This document shows positions 1 to 10,355 of a DNA stretch of 64,000 bases, one piece after another. The position numbers and the translations under genes are program-made. Below the pieces are notes generated by a model. It had not been told where the DNA came from and made no database searches. It saw nothing but the letters and a program-made list of their open reading frames with translations. This DNA comes from Schistosoma haematobium (taxonomy: Eukaryota; Platyhelminthes; Trematoda; Strigeidida; Schistosomatidae), in the NCBI RefSeq assembly GCF_000699445.3, contig NC_067198.1:40789691-40853690 (forward strand), in the 5' to 3' direction. Numbering within the stretch: the stretch's first letter is position 1; each line of letters starts with the position of its first letter.

Positions 1-228
1 AGTTTTAAATGACACGTGATCTCAACTATTAAAGTGAATGAAAACTAGGAAGCATTGAACAAATGGTTCAGCGTTGTATAACACTCACGTTAATGACATG
101 GATAGAAGTAACACAATCTACAATTTTTTCATTATTATATATACATATACTAAACTGTCAGTCACAACTACGGTTTGAGGATTCAAAAATCAATAAATAG
201 ATGATTAAGTCAAATAGATTTATCGCAT
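1..228. other. AT-rich filler, nothing recognised
   Basis: Low-complexity AT-rich DNA without a convincing open frame, repeat boundary or RNA signature. Confidence 0.5.
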
Positions 229-495
229 ATTTATTTTTTACTTATTCGAACACATAAATATTGGTACAAAGGGGCACCGAATACTTATACGCCACACAAG
301 TCACTTGATTTGTGTGTGGTTTATGATACTATCCGGGTTCCCAAACCGAAGCAAGTGGTTTTTTAGGGGGCCACACCTGAAGCGTTTGACCTAGAGGTCT
401 GATCCACAAGGCAGTGGAGCGACGTTAGATGTAGTATCATAGTACACGCTGACCAACAATAGGTTCATACGCTACTTGTTCTCTTAGGATCATCA
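229..495 (-). repeat. R500 repeat, 5'-truncated 3' part
   Basis: Matches the 3' half of the R500 family seen at 12 other places in this window. The A/T-rich tail lies at the left (TTATTTTTTACTTATTCG), so the sense strand is minus. The shared block GGTCTGATCCACAAGGCAGTGGAG near 390-420 is present with few changes. The copy stops before the conserved 5' GC-rich head, as expected for 5' truncation during target-primed reverse transcription. Divergence from the consensus suggests an old copy. The family name is a working label; I do not recognise it from a database. Confidence 0.7.
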
Positions 496-1130
496 CTCGG
501 TAAGACACATTAAGTAAACTTTCACTGAAAGAAAATTCTTTGTATGCCCACTTATAATCCATAAACTAATGCACTGAATAGTTTTGGTCATATATTAAAA
601 GTTAATTTGTTTCAAAAGTTGTAGCAGCTCACTTACTACTATGGAGTTATAACTCAGTACTTAGGGTGTTTGACTTCCATTCAGTAAATCACAGGTTCAA
701 ACGTAACTTTATCTACTTTAGTTTAAATAACCTGTTAGTGACATCACTCTTGCCTAAAGGGTGACTCAAAGCAAACGAGTGAATAAGGCATACAGTCAAT
801 AAAATTAACTTTTTAAACAAGTTCTAATAACATTTTAATAATATGCACTACTGTATTGTCTAGAATAATTTATGACAATAAGCGATTAAAATATGGGTCA
901 ATTTTGATTACGATTTTATTTGACTTCAGTACTTACCACTAAACTAACAATTTTATGGTTGTACTGTTAAATACACATTACACTTGTCTCTCTGTACATC
1001 AAATTACTTTCCTCAATCAGTCTAATTCACATAATCATTTTTGATGATAGACACTTATAGTAAACAAAAAATGTCTAGTTTTCATCAGCATATTGGATCA
1101 TATGTTCAGAATAATTAATGAATTAATAAT
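496..1130. repeat. Filler with a possible third tRNA-like SINE remnant (about 640-770)
   Basis: Mostly AT-rich. Around 650-765 a TAACTCAG-like A-box and, 45-50 bp later, a CAGGTTCAAAC B-box-like stretch are followed by TTTATCTACTTTAGTTT. The same B-box and downstream text recurs in degraded form at about 11220-11270. This could be an old tRNA-derived SINE different from the two hammerhead families, but two degraded copies are weak evidence. Confidence 0.3.
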
Positions 1131-1165
1131 TTCAGAAGGGGTTTTGTGGATATTATATTATTATA
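1131..1165 (-). repeat. HHR-SINE subfamily A tail fragment
   Basis: The string TTCAGAAGGGGTTTTGTGG is the far end of the subfamily A tail, read antisense; the same boundary opens the copy at 26491. Only the terminal ~35 bp is present, cut off by the R500 copy that follows. Confidence 0.5.
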
Positions 1166-1170
1166 TATTG

Positions 1171-1533
1171 ACCTAAACTTCTGATCCACAAGACAGCGGA
1201 GCATTGTGAGGAGATACAGTCACATGGTGGTCGGTCACTAACGATTGGTTCACACGGCATTTGTTTCTTTAGGATACTGGAGCCCATGTGCACCATTAGT
1301 TTGAAATCAGGGTTTTCCAACTCCCTTAGATGGACCCTCCGTGTCCACCAACCCGGTTAAAGCGCCGGAAGTTCACTTTTCGTCCTCTCAATTCCATAAA
1401 CAATATCCTCACCATGTGAAGGCAGTGAGTAAGACTTCCCTGTGAGTGGTTGTATGCACGCGGCCACTTGAGAGCAGTTCGAGAGAGAGAGCTGACTCTC
1501 CCCACTCTCGGCCGTACCAGGGCATATGGAGGC
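1171..1533 (-). repeat. R500 repeat, 3' tail missing
   Basis: Covers the R500 head (CTCTCGGCCGTACCAGGGCAT at 1506-1526) through the central block to ACCTAAACTTCTGATCC at 1171. It is the long form, keeping the ~44-bp segment between GAATC and CCGGTTAAAG that three other copies lack. The A/T-rich 3' tail is absent. The small open frames here (69 and 94 codons) are repeat translations, not genes. Confidence 0.75.
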
Positions 1534-2224
1534 AAAGCTGTGGCGCCCGATGGGGGTTAATAATAAGAACAAGACATTCAATAACTTCAGAAACTCATAT
1601 ATCATGTCCGTAATGTGTTTTTTACAAACATCTAAATTCATTCGTTATGATTATAATAACAAATAACGCATGAATAAAAGAAGCTTCTTATTTGAATGCG
1701 CATCAAGGAGTCAGACCAAGTAATTCATTGTTAGATTAAGAAAGATTATATAAAAGTAATAAAACCTTTCGATTCGATTCAAAATGTACTTTAATAATGT
1801 GACAGAAAAACCTGTTCTTTATGTTAATTAATATTCATTTTTCTCATTTCATTTATTCTTTTCTTCTATTAGGTTAGAGAAATCTTACTGACCTTCTACT
1901 ATATAACCTTGACTTTTAAAATCAATGAACAAATTACAGTTGATAATTAATTCAATAATTAATTACATGAGGTATTCAATTATCTTATGTTCTTATTATT
2001 TTCAGATCTATGTCTCTTTACACAATGTTAATTCATTCAATTAATACCCATGGTTAATGATCGAATTGAAAGAATGAACTCATTAAAAGTATATAATGTT
2101 GATTGTATGATTAAATGGAAAACATGAAAATAGAAACATTCTATGACTTTGTATCCTTTAAACAATCTCTGTTTATTCATGGTATTGAGAACACAAATTT
2201 AATTTTACGCATATTTATTTCAGC
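1534..2224. other. AT-rich filler, nothing recognised
   Basis: Strongly AT-rich, with many AATTAATT-like words. No repeat family or open frame can be supported. Confidence 0.5.
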
Positions 2225-2355
2225 AGTTGAGATCATGAGTCAATTGAAGCTAGACCACCATAGAAAACCTGAAAGCACTTATCGGCCGTTTCGTCCTGTT
2301 TTAGGACTCCTCAACAGTGCGCATCAACGACCCTCGCGCCAGGCGCTTAACCAAC
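2225..2355 (-). repeat. HHR-SINE subfamily A, 3' fragment (antisense)
   Basis: Antisense tail (TTGAGATCATGAGTCAATTG) followed by antisense hammerhead text (GTTTCGTCC, then ACTCCTCAACAGTGCGCATC) and the start of the tRNA-like region (CAGGCGCTTAACC). Read on the minus strand, stem II is a perfect GTCCT/AGGAC, but the catalytic core starts TTGAGGA instead of CTGAGGA, so C3 is lost and the ribozyme is probably impaired. Confidence 0.7.
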
Positions 2356-2363
2356 TATTTATT

Positions 2364-2826
2364 TGTATAATAATTTTAATAATTGAGATTATGAGTCAAT
2401 GATAGCTAGACCATCATGGAAAACGGCAGTTTCGTACATATGCTCACTGATGACTGTCTTCAAGAGGTATTTTCTGGAGTTCTTGTGAGAAGTAGTGACC
2501 AGTGAAGTTCAACCGGGACCGTTGTGAGATAGTAACTCACTAAAGACAATAGTGAATGTGTCGCTCAATTTCGTGAATTAGTTGAAGTTAGACACTAACA
2601 CCGTTGGATGCCGGCTAGCTCAATTGTCTAGAGATTAAGCGTTCGCGTGCAAAACTGACAGATCCTGGGTTCGAATCTCGTGAGGTGCGGGATCGTGGAT
2701 GCGCATTGCTGAGGAGTACCACAATAGAACGAAAGGGCTGTCTAGTGCTTCTAGGTTTTTCATGGTAGTCTAGTTTCAACTGACTCATAATCTCAACTAC
2801 TAAAATTACTATAATATCCACAATAA
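2364..2826 (+). repeat. HHR-SINE subfamily A, fold-back copy
   Basis: An antisense tail arm (2364-2435) switches abruptly, at GTTTCGT|ACATATGCTCA, to a complete sense element. That element holds the head (2438-2610), the tRNA-like region with an A-box TAGCTCAATTG (2616-2626) and B-box GGTTCGAATCT (2668-2678), a hammerhead (2703-2748), and a tail ending CCACAATAACCCC. The promoter boxes imply origin from an RNA polymerase III transcript. The same switch sequence recurs at 26594-26611, so the fold-back form is probably inherited, not made separately each time. Confidence 0.8.
2703..2748 (+). ncRNA. Hammerhead ribozyme, type I, slightly degraded
   Basis: Core CTGAGGA (2709-2715) and GAAA (2731-2734) are intact and the cleavage triplet is GTC (2740-2742). 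Stem I pairs GCATTG with TAGTGC using wobble pairs. Stem II is weakened: GTAC faces GAAC. Stem III is only a few pairs. Cleavage is conceivable but would be poor. Confidence 0.5.
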
Positions 2827-2829
2827 CCC

Positions 2830-3837
2830 CATTGTGATGTTTGTATAATAGTCGATCCTATTTAGACAGAACAGGACTCAAATTTGTATACACAGAATAG
2901 CTGAAATTCAAGAAAATTCTAACTATTTATATACCGCACCTCAATTTACATAAAATCATCGATTGTGCACACTCAGTTAATTGTCAACAACCAAATACAA
3001 GATCAGTTAACCTTTTGGTGATAAAAATACGACAGTATGAATTGCGATTTCAAAAATATCACAAAAGAATGATCATTTACTGGACGGAAGTCATTGTTGA
3101 AACATAAAGTATTTTCAATTATAACATTTTATCAGTCATATTTTGATTGTAAACACTAAGTTCATTGATTCGTTAGAGCAGTAAGATTTGATTAAGAATT
3201 CATGAAGTGTTATGAGACTTATAGCCCATGAAGAAGAAGCTCTAGAAAAATAATGATTCCTTCCCGGTTGATGAGAAACGATCCTGAAAAGTAAATCAAG
3301 GCATCATATTGATGACTTTTGTACATTGAAATAATTTCAGAATTATTTCTTAGTTTACATACTTGGCTTATCTTAATTGAACACATATTGGAAATCAGGA
3401 AGCATTGAATAGCTATTTGGTGCCAGTATGAGAGACCTTAACAACACGCATCCAATTTCATATATACGGGGGGTTAAATCTAGAACCTGTTTTCACGACT
3501 GTCACTTAAAACTTAGGCTTATAAACCGGCATCCAGTTGTTTTCATGTCAAACTCTAAATAATTCACGATCTTGCACAACGATCTCCTAATAACATTAGT
3601 GCCATTTTCTATTCGTATTAAACACTTCATACTAACATATAACGGTTAATCAATTATAAATTCAATTCGTTCATTAGTCGTAAAAATTGCGTCATATTGA
3701 CAATGAAATTTCAGTGTTTATACGAGTTTGTACAGGTCATTTTTGTGCTTCTATTTTGAGCATATCAAATAATAGAGAAAGAAAAAGAAAAAAAGAACAA
3801 AACACGATAAATATAAAAACAACTGCAACTATCTAAG
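2830..3837. other. AT-rich filler, nothing recognised
   Basis: About 1 kb of AT-rich DNA without a supportable gene or repeat boundary. Confidence 0.5.
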
Positions 3838-3946
3838 CAAAGATGGATAGTGGCTAGCAGTGACAATACAAGACGCACGTTTCGTCCTACTTGGGACTTG
3901 TCAGCTGAATGTACCTGCATCTCAGAGTTGATGTTCAATTGCAATC
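3838..3946 (-). repeat. Sm-alpha-like SINE, antisense arm with hammerhead
   Basis: Reads on the minus strand as the Sm-alpha hammerhead block: GAACATCAACTCTGAGATGC, a hammerhead, then GCTAGCCACTATCCATCT. The hammerhead keeps GTC and GAAA, with stem II GTCC/GGAC, but the core reads CTGACAA instead of CTGANGA (G8 to A), so it should be inactive. It faces the sense copy that starts at about 4020, making an inverted pair. Confidence 0.75.
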
Positions 3947-4019
3947 CTAAATAACAATAAGAAGATACATATAAACAACACCAAGTGTATATAACTTAAT
4001 CCCATTACACAAGTAGGTG

Positions 4020-4290
4020 GTTATCAGGACTCAGTAGCTAAGTGGATAACACGATGATGTTTGAAGCGAACTGATGTTGGGTTAGAGTGCTAAAGTGAAC
4101 AACAACTCTGAGATGTAAGTACATCCAGTTGATGAGTCCCAAATAGGAAAGAACACACGTTCTGAATTCCACTGTCGACCACTATCCATCTTTACTTGTA
4201 AAGCTTTTGACTTAAGGTTATATACAGGATGCACATATGCCAATAAGTGACTGATCAATTACAGTCTTAAACAACACCAAATGAATTTAA
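4020..4290 (+). repeat. Sm-alpha-like SINE, sense copy
   Basis: The A-box TAGCTAAGTGG (4035-4045) and degenerate B-box GGGTTAGAGTGC (4079-4090) mark the tRNA-like promoter. The hammerhead block follows at 4121-4172, then the Sm-alpha tail (CACTATCCATC, later GACTGATCAATTACAGTC and AACAACACCAAATG), shared with the locus at 37.56-37.95 kb. The ribozyme core is damaged: TTGATGA replaces CTGATGA and the GAAA block reads GGAAAGAAC. Known family: Schistosoma Sm-alpha SINEs carrying active hammerheads. Confidence 0.8.
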
Positions 4291-4600
4291 CCGCAACTAT
4301 CATTAAAGAATAAATAAACAAAATAAAAATGGAATATGTAAAACACATTTTCAACAATGTTAGTTTCTCAACACCTAAACAGCTGAAATTGTTTTGACAA
4401 GTAGACTGGTTAAAAAGTAACAATATACAATCGTTTACTATATAGACATACATAGAAATATACAAAAAAATTGACATGAATAGAACAATCTACACATTAT
4501 GATTCATTTGTAAGTAGTGTATTTTAATTTTTTTTGGTTTTCATTTTGCACAAGAGTTGCCTATTCCAAAATTAGAATATCTAAAACCGTGACTAATGCA
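4291..4600. other. AT-rich filler before the compound array
   Basis: No repeat or gene recognised. The open frames starting near 4517 and 4596 become homopolymeric inside the microsatellite and are not genes. Confidence 0.5.
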
Positions 4601-4601
4601 G

Positions 4602-5243
<642 letters not shown>

Positions 5244-6003
5244 AATAATGTACGCAAATTCTTTATGTACAGAAAAAAAGGTTATTAGAGTTAGGGTGTC
5301 GGGGGGGGGGTAGAGGTGAGTAAAATGTAAATATACATTTGTTCACAGTTTCTTTTAATTATGGCCTTTTCTGTTGTTGTTGTTGTCGTCGTTGTTGTTT
5401 TCACTGTACTTCACTTTATATTTAAATATTTTTTTCGTGAATATGACATGTAAACTATTATTCATTGGAAGTGATTTTTTTTCGTTTTTTTCAAAAAGAA
5501 AAGAATCACAACAGTTGTCTCACAATATGTATATAGAAAATAACTTACTGACCTGCCTGACTGCCTTCCTACCTACCTACCTACCTACCTACCTACCTAC
5601 CCATCTACTTACTTACTTACCTACCAGCAAAACCGCATTAACAATTGATCATTCATTTCATTAATTTATGAGTTACACCCTTCTTAATTTTGTCATAGTT
5701 ATTGTCATTGTTGTTGTAGTACAGTGTATGTTACTATGACATTTATTGTATAAAAAAATTTTTTTAAAATTATTTGAATTTTTCATGACTGGAATAAATT
5801 AATCTTGTAAATACTATAACAACAAAAAGAAACGAAACTGCATGTTTTCTAGCTTACGTAGTTTAACAATGATATATTAAGACGAATGACTTACAATTGT
5901 ATTATACAGAGTTTGATCTATTGACTACACTATAACTTGCTGAACTAATATATGATAACTAATTTACGAAACAATACAATATAGAACATTAAACTCTATG
6001 TAA
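5244..6003. other. Filler with a CTAC tetranucleotide tract
   Basis: AT-rich sequence with a poly-G run at about 5302-5310, a TTG/GTC tract near 5373-5399 and a CTAC tract (5566-5625). No gene or interspersed repeat supported. Confidence 0.55.
5566..5625. repeat. (CTAC)n microsatellite, imperfect
   Basis: About nine CCTA/CTAC units followed by CTTACTTACTTAC variants. Confidence 0.9.
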
Positions 6004-6004
6004 T

Positions 6005-6490
6005 ATTATTTATTTTATTTAAACACATAAAGATTGGTACAAGGAAGCACCAGTACATATGCGCCACAAAAATCATTCGATTTGTGTGAGGATTGGAATA
6101 TTGCACAGGTGGTTTTCCCTAGGGGTCACACTTGGAGCCTTTCACTTAAAGGTCTGATTCATAAGGCAGTGGAGAAACATACGGAGATACAGTCCCACGA
6201 TAGCCGGTGACCAATTAATAGTTCATACGCCACTTGTCCCTTCAAGATAATGGAGCCATGTGCTCCATTGCTTTGGAATCAGGGTTTTCCAACTAACCTA
6301 GGTGAATCATGTGTCCACCAACCTGGTTAAAGCACCGGACATTCGCTTTTCGTTCTCTCAATTTCGTAAACAATACCCCCGCCACGAGAAGGAAATGAGT
6401 AGTGGTTGTATGCACGTGAGCATTTGAGAACATTTGGAGAGGGAGAGTTGACTCTCCCTACTCTCGGCCGTACCAGGGCATTTTGGGGCA
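6005..6490 (-). repeat. R500 repeat, near full length, long form
   Basis: The tail at left (TATTTTATTTAAACACATAAA) and the head at right (CTCTCGGCCGTACCAGGGCA at 6461-6480) give the minus sense strand. The central ~44-bp segment is present. Small deletions are visible around the conserved CTTCCCTGTCAGTGG stretch, marking an older copy. Confidence 0.8.
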
Positions 6491-6546
6491 TTTAAATGAC
6501 CAATTAAACTGTTTCAGAATATAATCGAATTTAACGAATACATTTA

Positions 6547-6737
6547 TTATCAGTTTAGGAGTTGTGGAGATTGTTAAGTTTTTGATTGAGATCATGAACC
6601 GATTGATGTTAGACCACCATTGAAAACCTGGAAGCACTGGACAGCCGTTTCGTCCCACAATAGGATGGCTGTCCAGTGCTTCCAGGTTTTCAATGGTGGT
6701 CTAACATCAATCGGTTCATGATCTCAATCAATAAATT
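6547..6737. repeat. HHR-SINE subfamily B palindrome, tail to tail
   Basis: The antisense tail begins at the family boundary (ATTATCAGTTTAGGAGTTGTGG) and runs through antisense hammerhead text to about 6664. The sense end (GGCTGTCCAGTGCTTCC onward) follows immediately. The two arms are almost perfect reverse complements for about 80 bp. The head and tRNA-like part are missing. Confidence 0.8.
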
Positions 6738-6739
6738 TA

Positions 6740-7135
6740 TTTTTTCCATAAGCTACTATTATGTACTAAAATAATCCAGTAGATATTTCGTATCAGCTAT
6801 CAATAAGAAGATTTATTTCGATCGATTATATATATAGTTACTCTTGTTCATTTGCTTCATTATTATCATTAATTGCTAAGTCACCTAGTTGTTTTGAACA
6901 ATAAACCTGTGCACTTATCATTTAGTTATTTTCATTGTCTATATTATTTATTTATGTTATTGCATACTCTGTCATCTATTTTTATATAAAAAAAAAGAAC
7001 AAACTGTCATAAGTGTTTAGCAACAAAGCAAATCATATATCAGGTTGATGATTTGAATAAATACTTTTCTTTTGGCACTAGTAATAAAAATCAATAATAA
7101 GAAGTAGTAGATTATGAAACAATAGTAAATGAAAC
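6740..7135. other. AT-rich filler, nothing recognised
   Basis: No gene or repeat boundary visible. Confidence 0.5.
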
Positions 7136-7405
7136 GTGGTATTATTAGTATAGGGTTATGGAGATTATTAAGATTTGTTTTGTTTGAGATCATGGATTGG
7201 TTGAGGTTAGACATTAACACCATTGAATGCTGGTCAGTTCAGTGGTCGTTCGCGCGTGACACTGAAGGCCCTGGGTTCGAATTCCAGGAGCAGGATTGTG
7301 AATGTACACTGCAGAGGAGTCCTACAGTAGGACGAAATGGCCATCCAGTGCTTCCAGGTTTTCAATGGTAATCTAACATCAATAGATTCATGATCTCAAT
7401 CAAAA
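7136..7405 (+). repeat. HHR-SINE subfamily B, short fold-back copy
   Basis: Begins at the antisense tail boundary (TTAGTATAGGGTTATGGAG), switches at GAGATCATG|GATTGGTTGAGG to a sense head, then has a B-box GGTTCGAATTCC (7274-7285), a hammerhead region (7306-7352) and a tail. The stem II region is a strong hairpin (GTCCTA/TAGGAC) and stem III ATGGCCAT is self-complementary. However, the core reads CAGAGGA instead of CTGAGGA (U4 to A), so the ribozyme is probably dead. Confidence 0.8.
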
Positions 7406-7536
7406 AAGAAACTTGTTTTATTACAATTTGATAGAAATACGGTGTGGTAGTTAGGGATTGAAAGCATAAGATTTAGGTTCAAAAGATATATATACAGTCT
7501 TGAAGAAAATGATATTCTCTATTGGATTTAAACCCA

Positions 7537-7640
7537 CGTCTCACAATAGGACGAAACGGTCATCCAGTACTTTCAGGTTCTCCATGGAGGTGGTCTAAGT
7601 TTAATTAACTCATGAACTGAACTATTAAACCTGATGAAAT
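7537..7640 (+). repeat. HHR-SINE, 3' fragment (sense)
   Basis: Only the end of the hammerhead (CACAATAGGACGAAACGG) and the tail (CTAAGTTTAATTAACTCATG, ending in ACTATTAAA) remain. The 5' truncation removed the core CTGA box. Confidence 0.65.
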
Positions 7641-7799
7641 TAACTTAACCACTGTTAAGTAGTTTATAAAAGTGTGACTAGACCATCAATGTTAAGACCA
7701 AGACAAAATATACACACTACAAATAATTAGTTAGATTACCAGGAGGAAACTTTAATTTTTTGTAACCTTGTAATGTTTCTCATCTTCTATAAACTATAT

Positions 7800-8046
7800 A
7801 CTATACAATGGAATTACAATTGATTGATCACTGGGTGGCGATCAATGTCATGCGTGTCTAGTCCTTATTAGTGCAGATCGAATGCTATCGATCATGTTGC
7901 AATGTGGCCACCAGTCAAGGTGACTCGACACTGCGGGCACTGTATATTGAGATTAGATGGTGGTTGGAGGTAGTCTGCAGGAATCAGGTCTAGGGTTTCC
8001 TGTCGACGACCTCCAACCACCATCTAATCTCACTATACAATGGAAT
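7800..8046. mobile_element. 217-bp fold-back insertion with 15-bp TSD
   Basis: The insert (7815-8031) is flanked by a perfect direct repeat ACTATACAATGGAAT at 7800-7814 and 8032-8046. Its right half is an inverted repeat: GAGATTAGATGGTGGTTGGA (about 7950-7970) is repeated in reverse complement at about 8010-8031, with a ~40-bp loop. The TSD length suits retrotransposition. I do not recognise the source element; it may be a LINE fragment with snap-back second-strand synthesis. Confidence 0.75.
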
Positions 8047-8789
8047 ATAGACTAATCCTTTGATGTCTTATAAAAACAAAACAGGTTAATGTAGTATAAA
8101 AAATAAAGAATTTATATCAACATATCAAAGGATAAAAATAAAATGAAACCCATCTAACATTTGAATAAACTACAATAAATGAACTTAAGTTCGAATCCAC
8201 GACTTGGTAATTAAAGATCCATTACTTATGTTTCAAACAAAAAGAAAAGGTCAAAAGGTCATACCATGATGTCACTAATAAAAATAAGGTGTGGCTATCA
8301 CAAGTAAAACAATTAAAAAAAGAACTCAACTTTTAAGACAATGAAACACATTGGATATAATTAATTGTGACTAGAGATCTAATATATGTATGTATTCTTT
8401 ATCAAGTTAATTTTTACGCTAACTCAATTATCTTTGATGCGTCATTGAATATATAAGGACAATAATGAATTCAAAGACAAGTTTTATCTCTTTATATGAA
8501 CTTCTTCTTCTTCATCTGTTTTGTTTAGAACATATGGATACAATATTTATGTATCGGAATAACTCTGTGCATGTATGTGAGTATAGATATATATTCCCCA
8601 AGGGAGTATTTAGAAAGTGAATAACTCTTAAAGACTGAACATTATTCGTATCTACGTCACTATTATAATTATAGTAAGAATTAATAATTAGACTGACATC
8701 AATAGTTTAGCAAATGAAGAAATATAAGTATAAAGTTAATCAATTAATTCAAGCTAAGAGAAGAATAAAAGAGAATATAATAAAAAAAT
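8047..8789. other. AT-rich filler, nothing recognised
   Basis: No gene or repeat family supported. Confidence 0.5.
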
Positions 8790-8990
8790 AAGTGAGATCA
8801 TAAACATACTGGACGACTGTTTCTTTCTTGTATAGGACTCCTCAAGTAATGCCCATCTACAATCCCACATACAGGACTTGAACCTAGAACTTTCGGTCTA
8901 GCACGCGAATATTTAATCTTTAGGCTACTGACCTGGAATTCATTGTCTTCGGTGGATAACTGTCTTACATCAGATACAGTTTGGACTCCA
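8790..8990 (-). repeat. HHR-SINE, degraded antisense copy
   Basis: Antisense tail remnant, antisense hammerhead remnant (GGACTCCTCAAGTAATGCCC), and a tRNA-like region (GGACTTGAACCTAGAAC as antisense B-box; CGCGAATATTTAATCTTTAGG). Extensively mutated. Confidence 0.55.
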
Positions 8991-9002
8991 TTAATCACGG
9001 CT

Positions 9003-9400
9003 TGAGTTTTTTAATTGAGATCATGAACTGATCAGTGTTAAATCACCACTAAAAACCTGGGAGCACTGGCAACCGATTGCTTAAATTTATAAATTTAACT
9101 AGTTCGCGATATTTTGTGTCCATCCTTCACACCAGATATGGCTGAACTTCACTGATGAAAGCTACTTACTAGAACCTCAGAATTATCTCCCACAGTTAGA
9201 CACTTGTAAGTAAATGATAGTTATGAATATAGAGGGTTTGTAGAGATTATTGAATTTCATACTTTACATCATGAACTGATCGTAAGTGGATTCCTGATAG
9301 AGCTGTGGATGTCTAGTGCGAAATGTTCTGTACAAGGACGAAACTGAAGTTCAGTATTTCTTGATACTCAATGGTTGTCTAAATGAGTTTATTCTATGAT
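9003..9400 (-). repeat. HHR-SINE subfamily B, degraded, with direct head-tail junction
   Basis: A second antisense tail (ATTGAGATCATGAACTGATC) is followed by head sequence (CTTACTAGAACCTCAGAATT). A head-to-tail junction follows at about 9215-9295 (GATAGTTATGAATATAGAGG, then another antisense tail). A sense hammerhead and tail remnant (ACAAGGACGAAACTGAAG) lies at about 9333-9400. So parts of more than one unit lie in tandem. Confidence 0.55.
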
Positions 9401-9790
9401 ATAAATTATGATATTCAACAATCTCTTTAAAACCATGATAGTGATAAAAAGAATAATGGTTTTCACATAGTTAAATTCTTGATCTTTTTAATCTTCTGCC
9501 TCCAGGTATTTCATTTTCGATTGATGATACATACTACTTATATCTGTCAACATCAGTAGTACACACCACAAGATGTCTTAGAATCTACAAATTTCAAACA
9601 TGTTGAAAGATGCAATATATAAACAAATTTCCAGGCAACATTGAATTCATACTTTTTTTTCTTTATTCTTCAAAAAAAGCATCAAATGTCATCAAATATT
9701 CTGTTATAAGTAGTTGGCTTGGTTTTGTGTTGCACAGAAAACGGTTCATACGGTTGACACATTTGTCTTACTGACAGGTGTTGTCTGTGG

Positions 9791-9841
<51 letters not shown>

Positions 9842-10021
9842 TTATGTGTGTGATCATTTCGATAGAAACACAGTTATTAAAACACAGATACTGGAAAATT
9901 TATCTCATTCACATTAAAACAATACAGAATGTTTCAGTCCCCAACTGTGCTTAAAATGAAAACGATTCAACTGTATTTAAATTAAATTCACTTTGTTGTG
10001 TTTACTTGAATCTTCTCATCG
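9401..10021. other. AT-rich filler with a TA microsatellite
   Basis: Nothing recognised except the (TA)n tract at 9794-9839. The 67-codon frame across it is not a gene. Confidence 0.55.
9794..9839. repeat. (TA)n microsatellite
   Basis: About 23 perfect dinucleotide units. Confidence 0.97.
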
Positions 10022-10355
10022 ATGTTTAGGACAGCAGTTCCTAATTGGTATATGTGCATTCTGTGCGGATTGTCTTAATTCACAAGCATTATAAGTAAAG
10101 ATGGTTGGTGGCTAGCAGCGAAATACAGGACGCTTGTTTCGTCCTGTTGGGGACTCGTCAACTGGATGTACCTATATCTCAGAGTTGATGTTCACTCATG
10201 TATTCGAACCCAGTACCATTCGCTTAAAACGCTATCGCGTCTCAACCCTGAGATGCAGGCACATCCAGCTGACGAGTCCCAAGCAAGACGAAACGCGCAT
10301 ACTGGATTCCGCTGCTAGCCACTACCCATTTTTGCCTGTATTTAATTTATACTAA
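10022..10355 (+). repeat. Sm-alpha-like SINE fold-back with two opposed hammerheads
   Basis: The antisense part (10022-10244) carries tail, hammerhead (about 10121-10166), and an antisense B-box (ATTCGAACCCAG at about 10201-10212). It then switches at GCGTCTCAA|CCCTGAGATGC to a sense hammerhead (10263-10307) and tail. Both arms include GATGTACCT/AGGCACATC flanks and CTAGCCAC. The antisense ribozyme has C3 changed to T; the sense one keeps its core. Part of the tRNA-like promoter lies between the two ribozymes. Confidence 0.8.
10263..10307 (+). ncRNA. Sm-alpha hammerhead ribozyme, core intact
   Basis: Core CTGACGA (10269-10275) and GAAA (10290-10293) are complete. Stem I pairs ATCCAG (10263-10268) with CTGGAT (10302-10307) perfectly. 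The cleavage triplet is ATA (10299-10301), allowed by the NUH rule but less favourable than GUC. Stem II has one A-C mismatch (GTCC/AGAC) and stem III one C-A mismatch (ACGC/GCAT). Activity is likely reduced. Confidence 0.65.

Noticed and set aside
2616..2678. tRNA gene
   Set aside because: A- and B-boxes are present in this and similar copies, but no acceptor stem or clover-leaf closes around them. They are SINE promoters.
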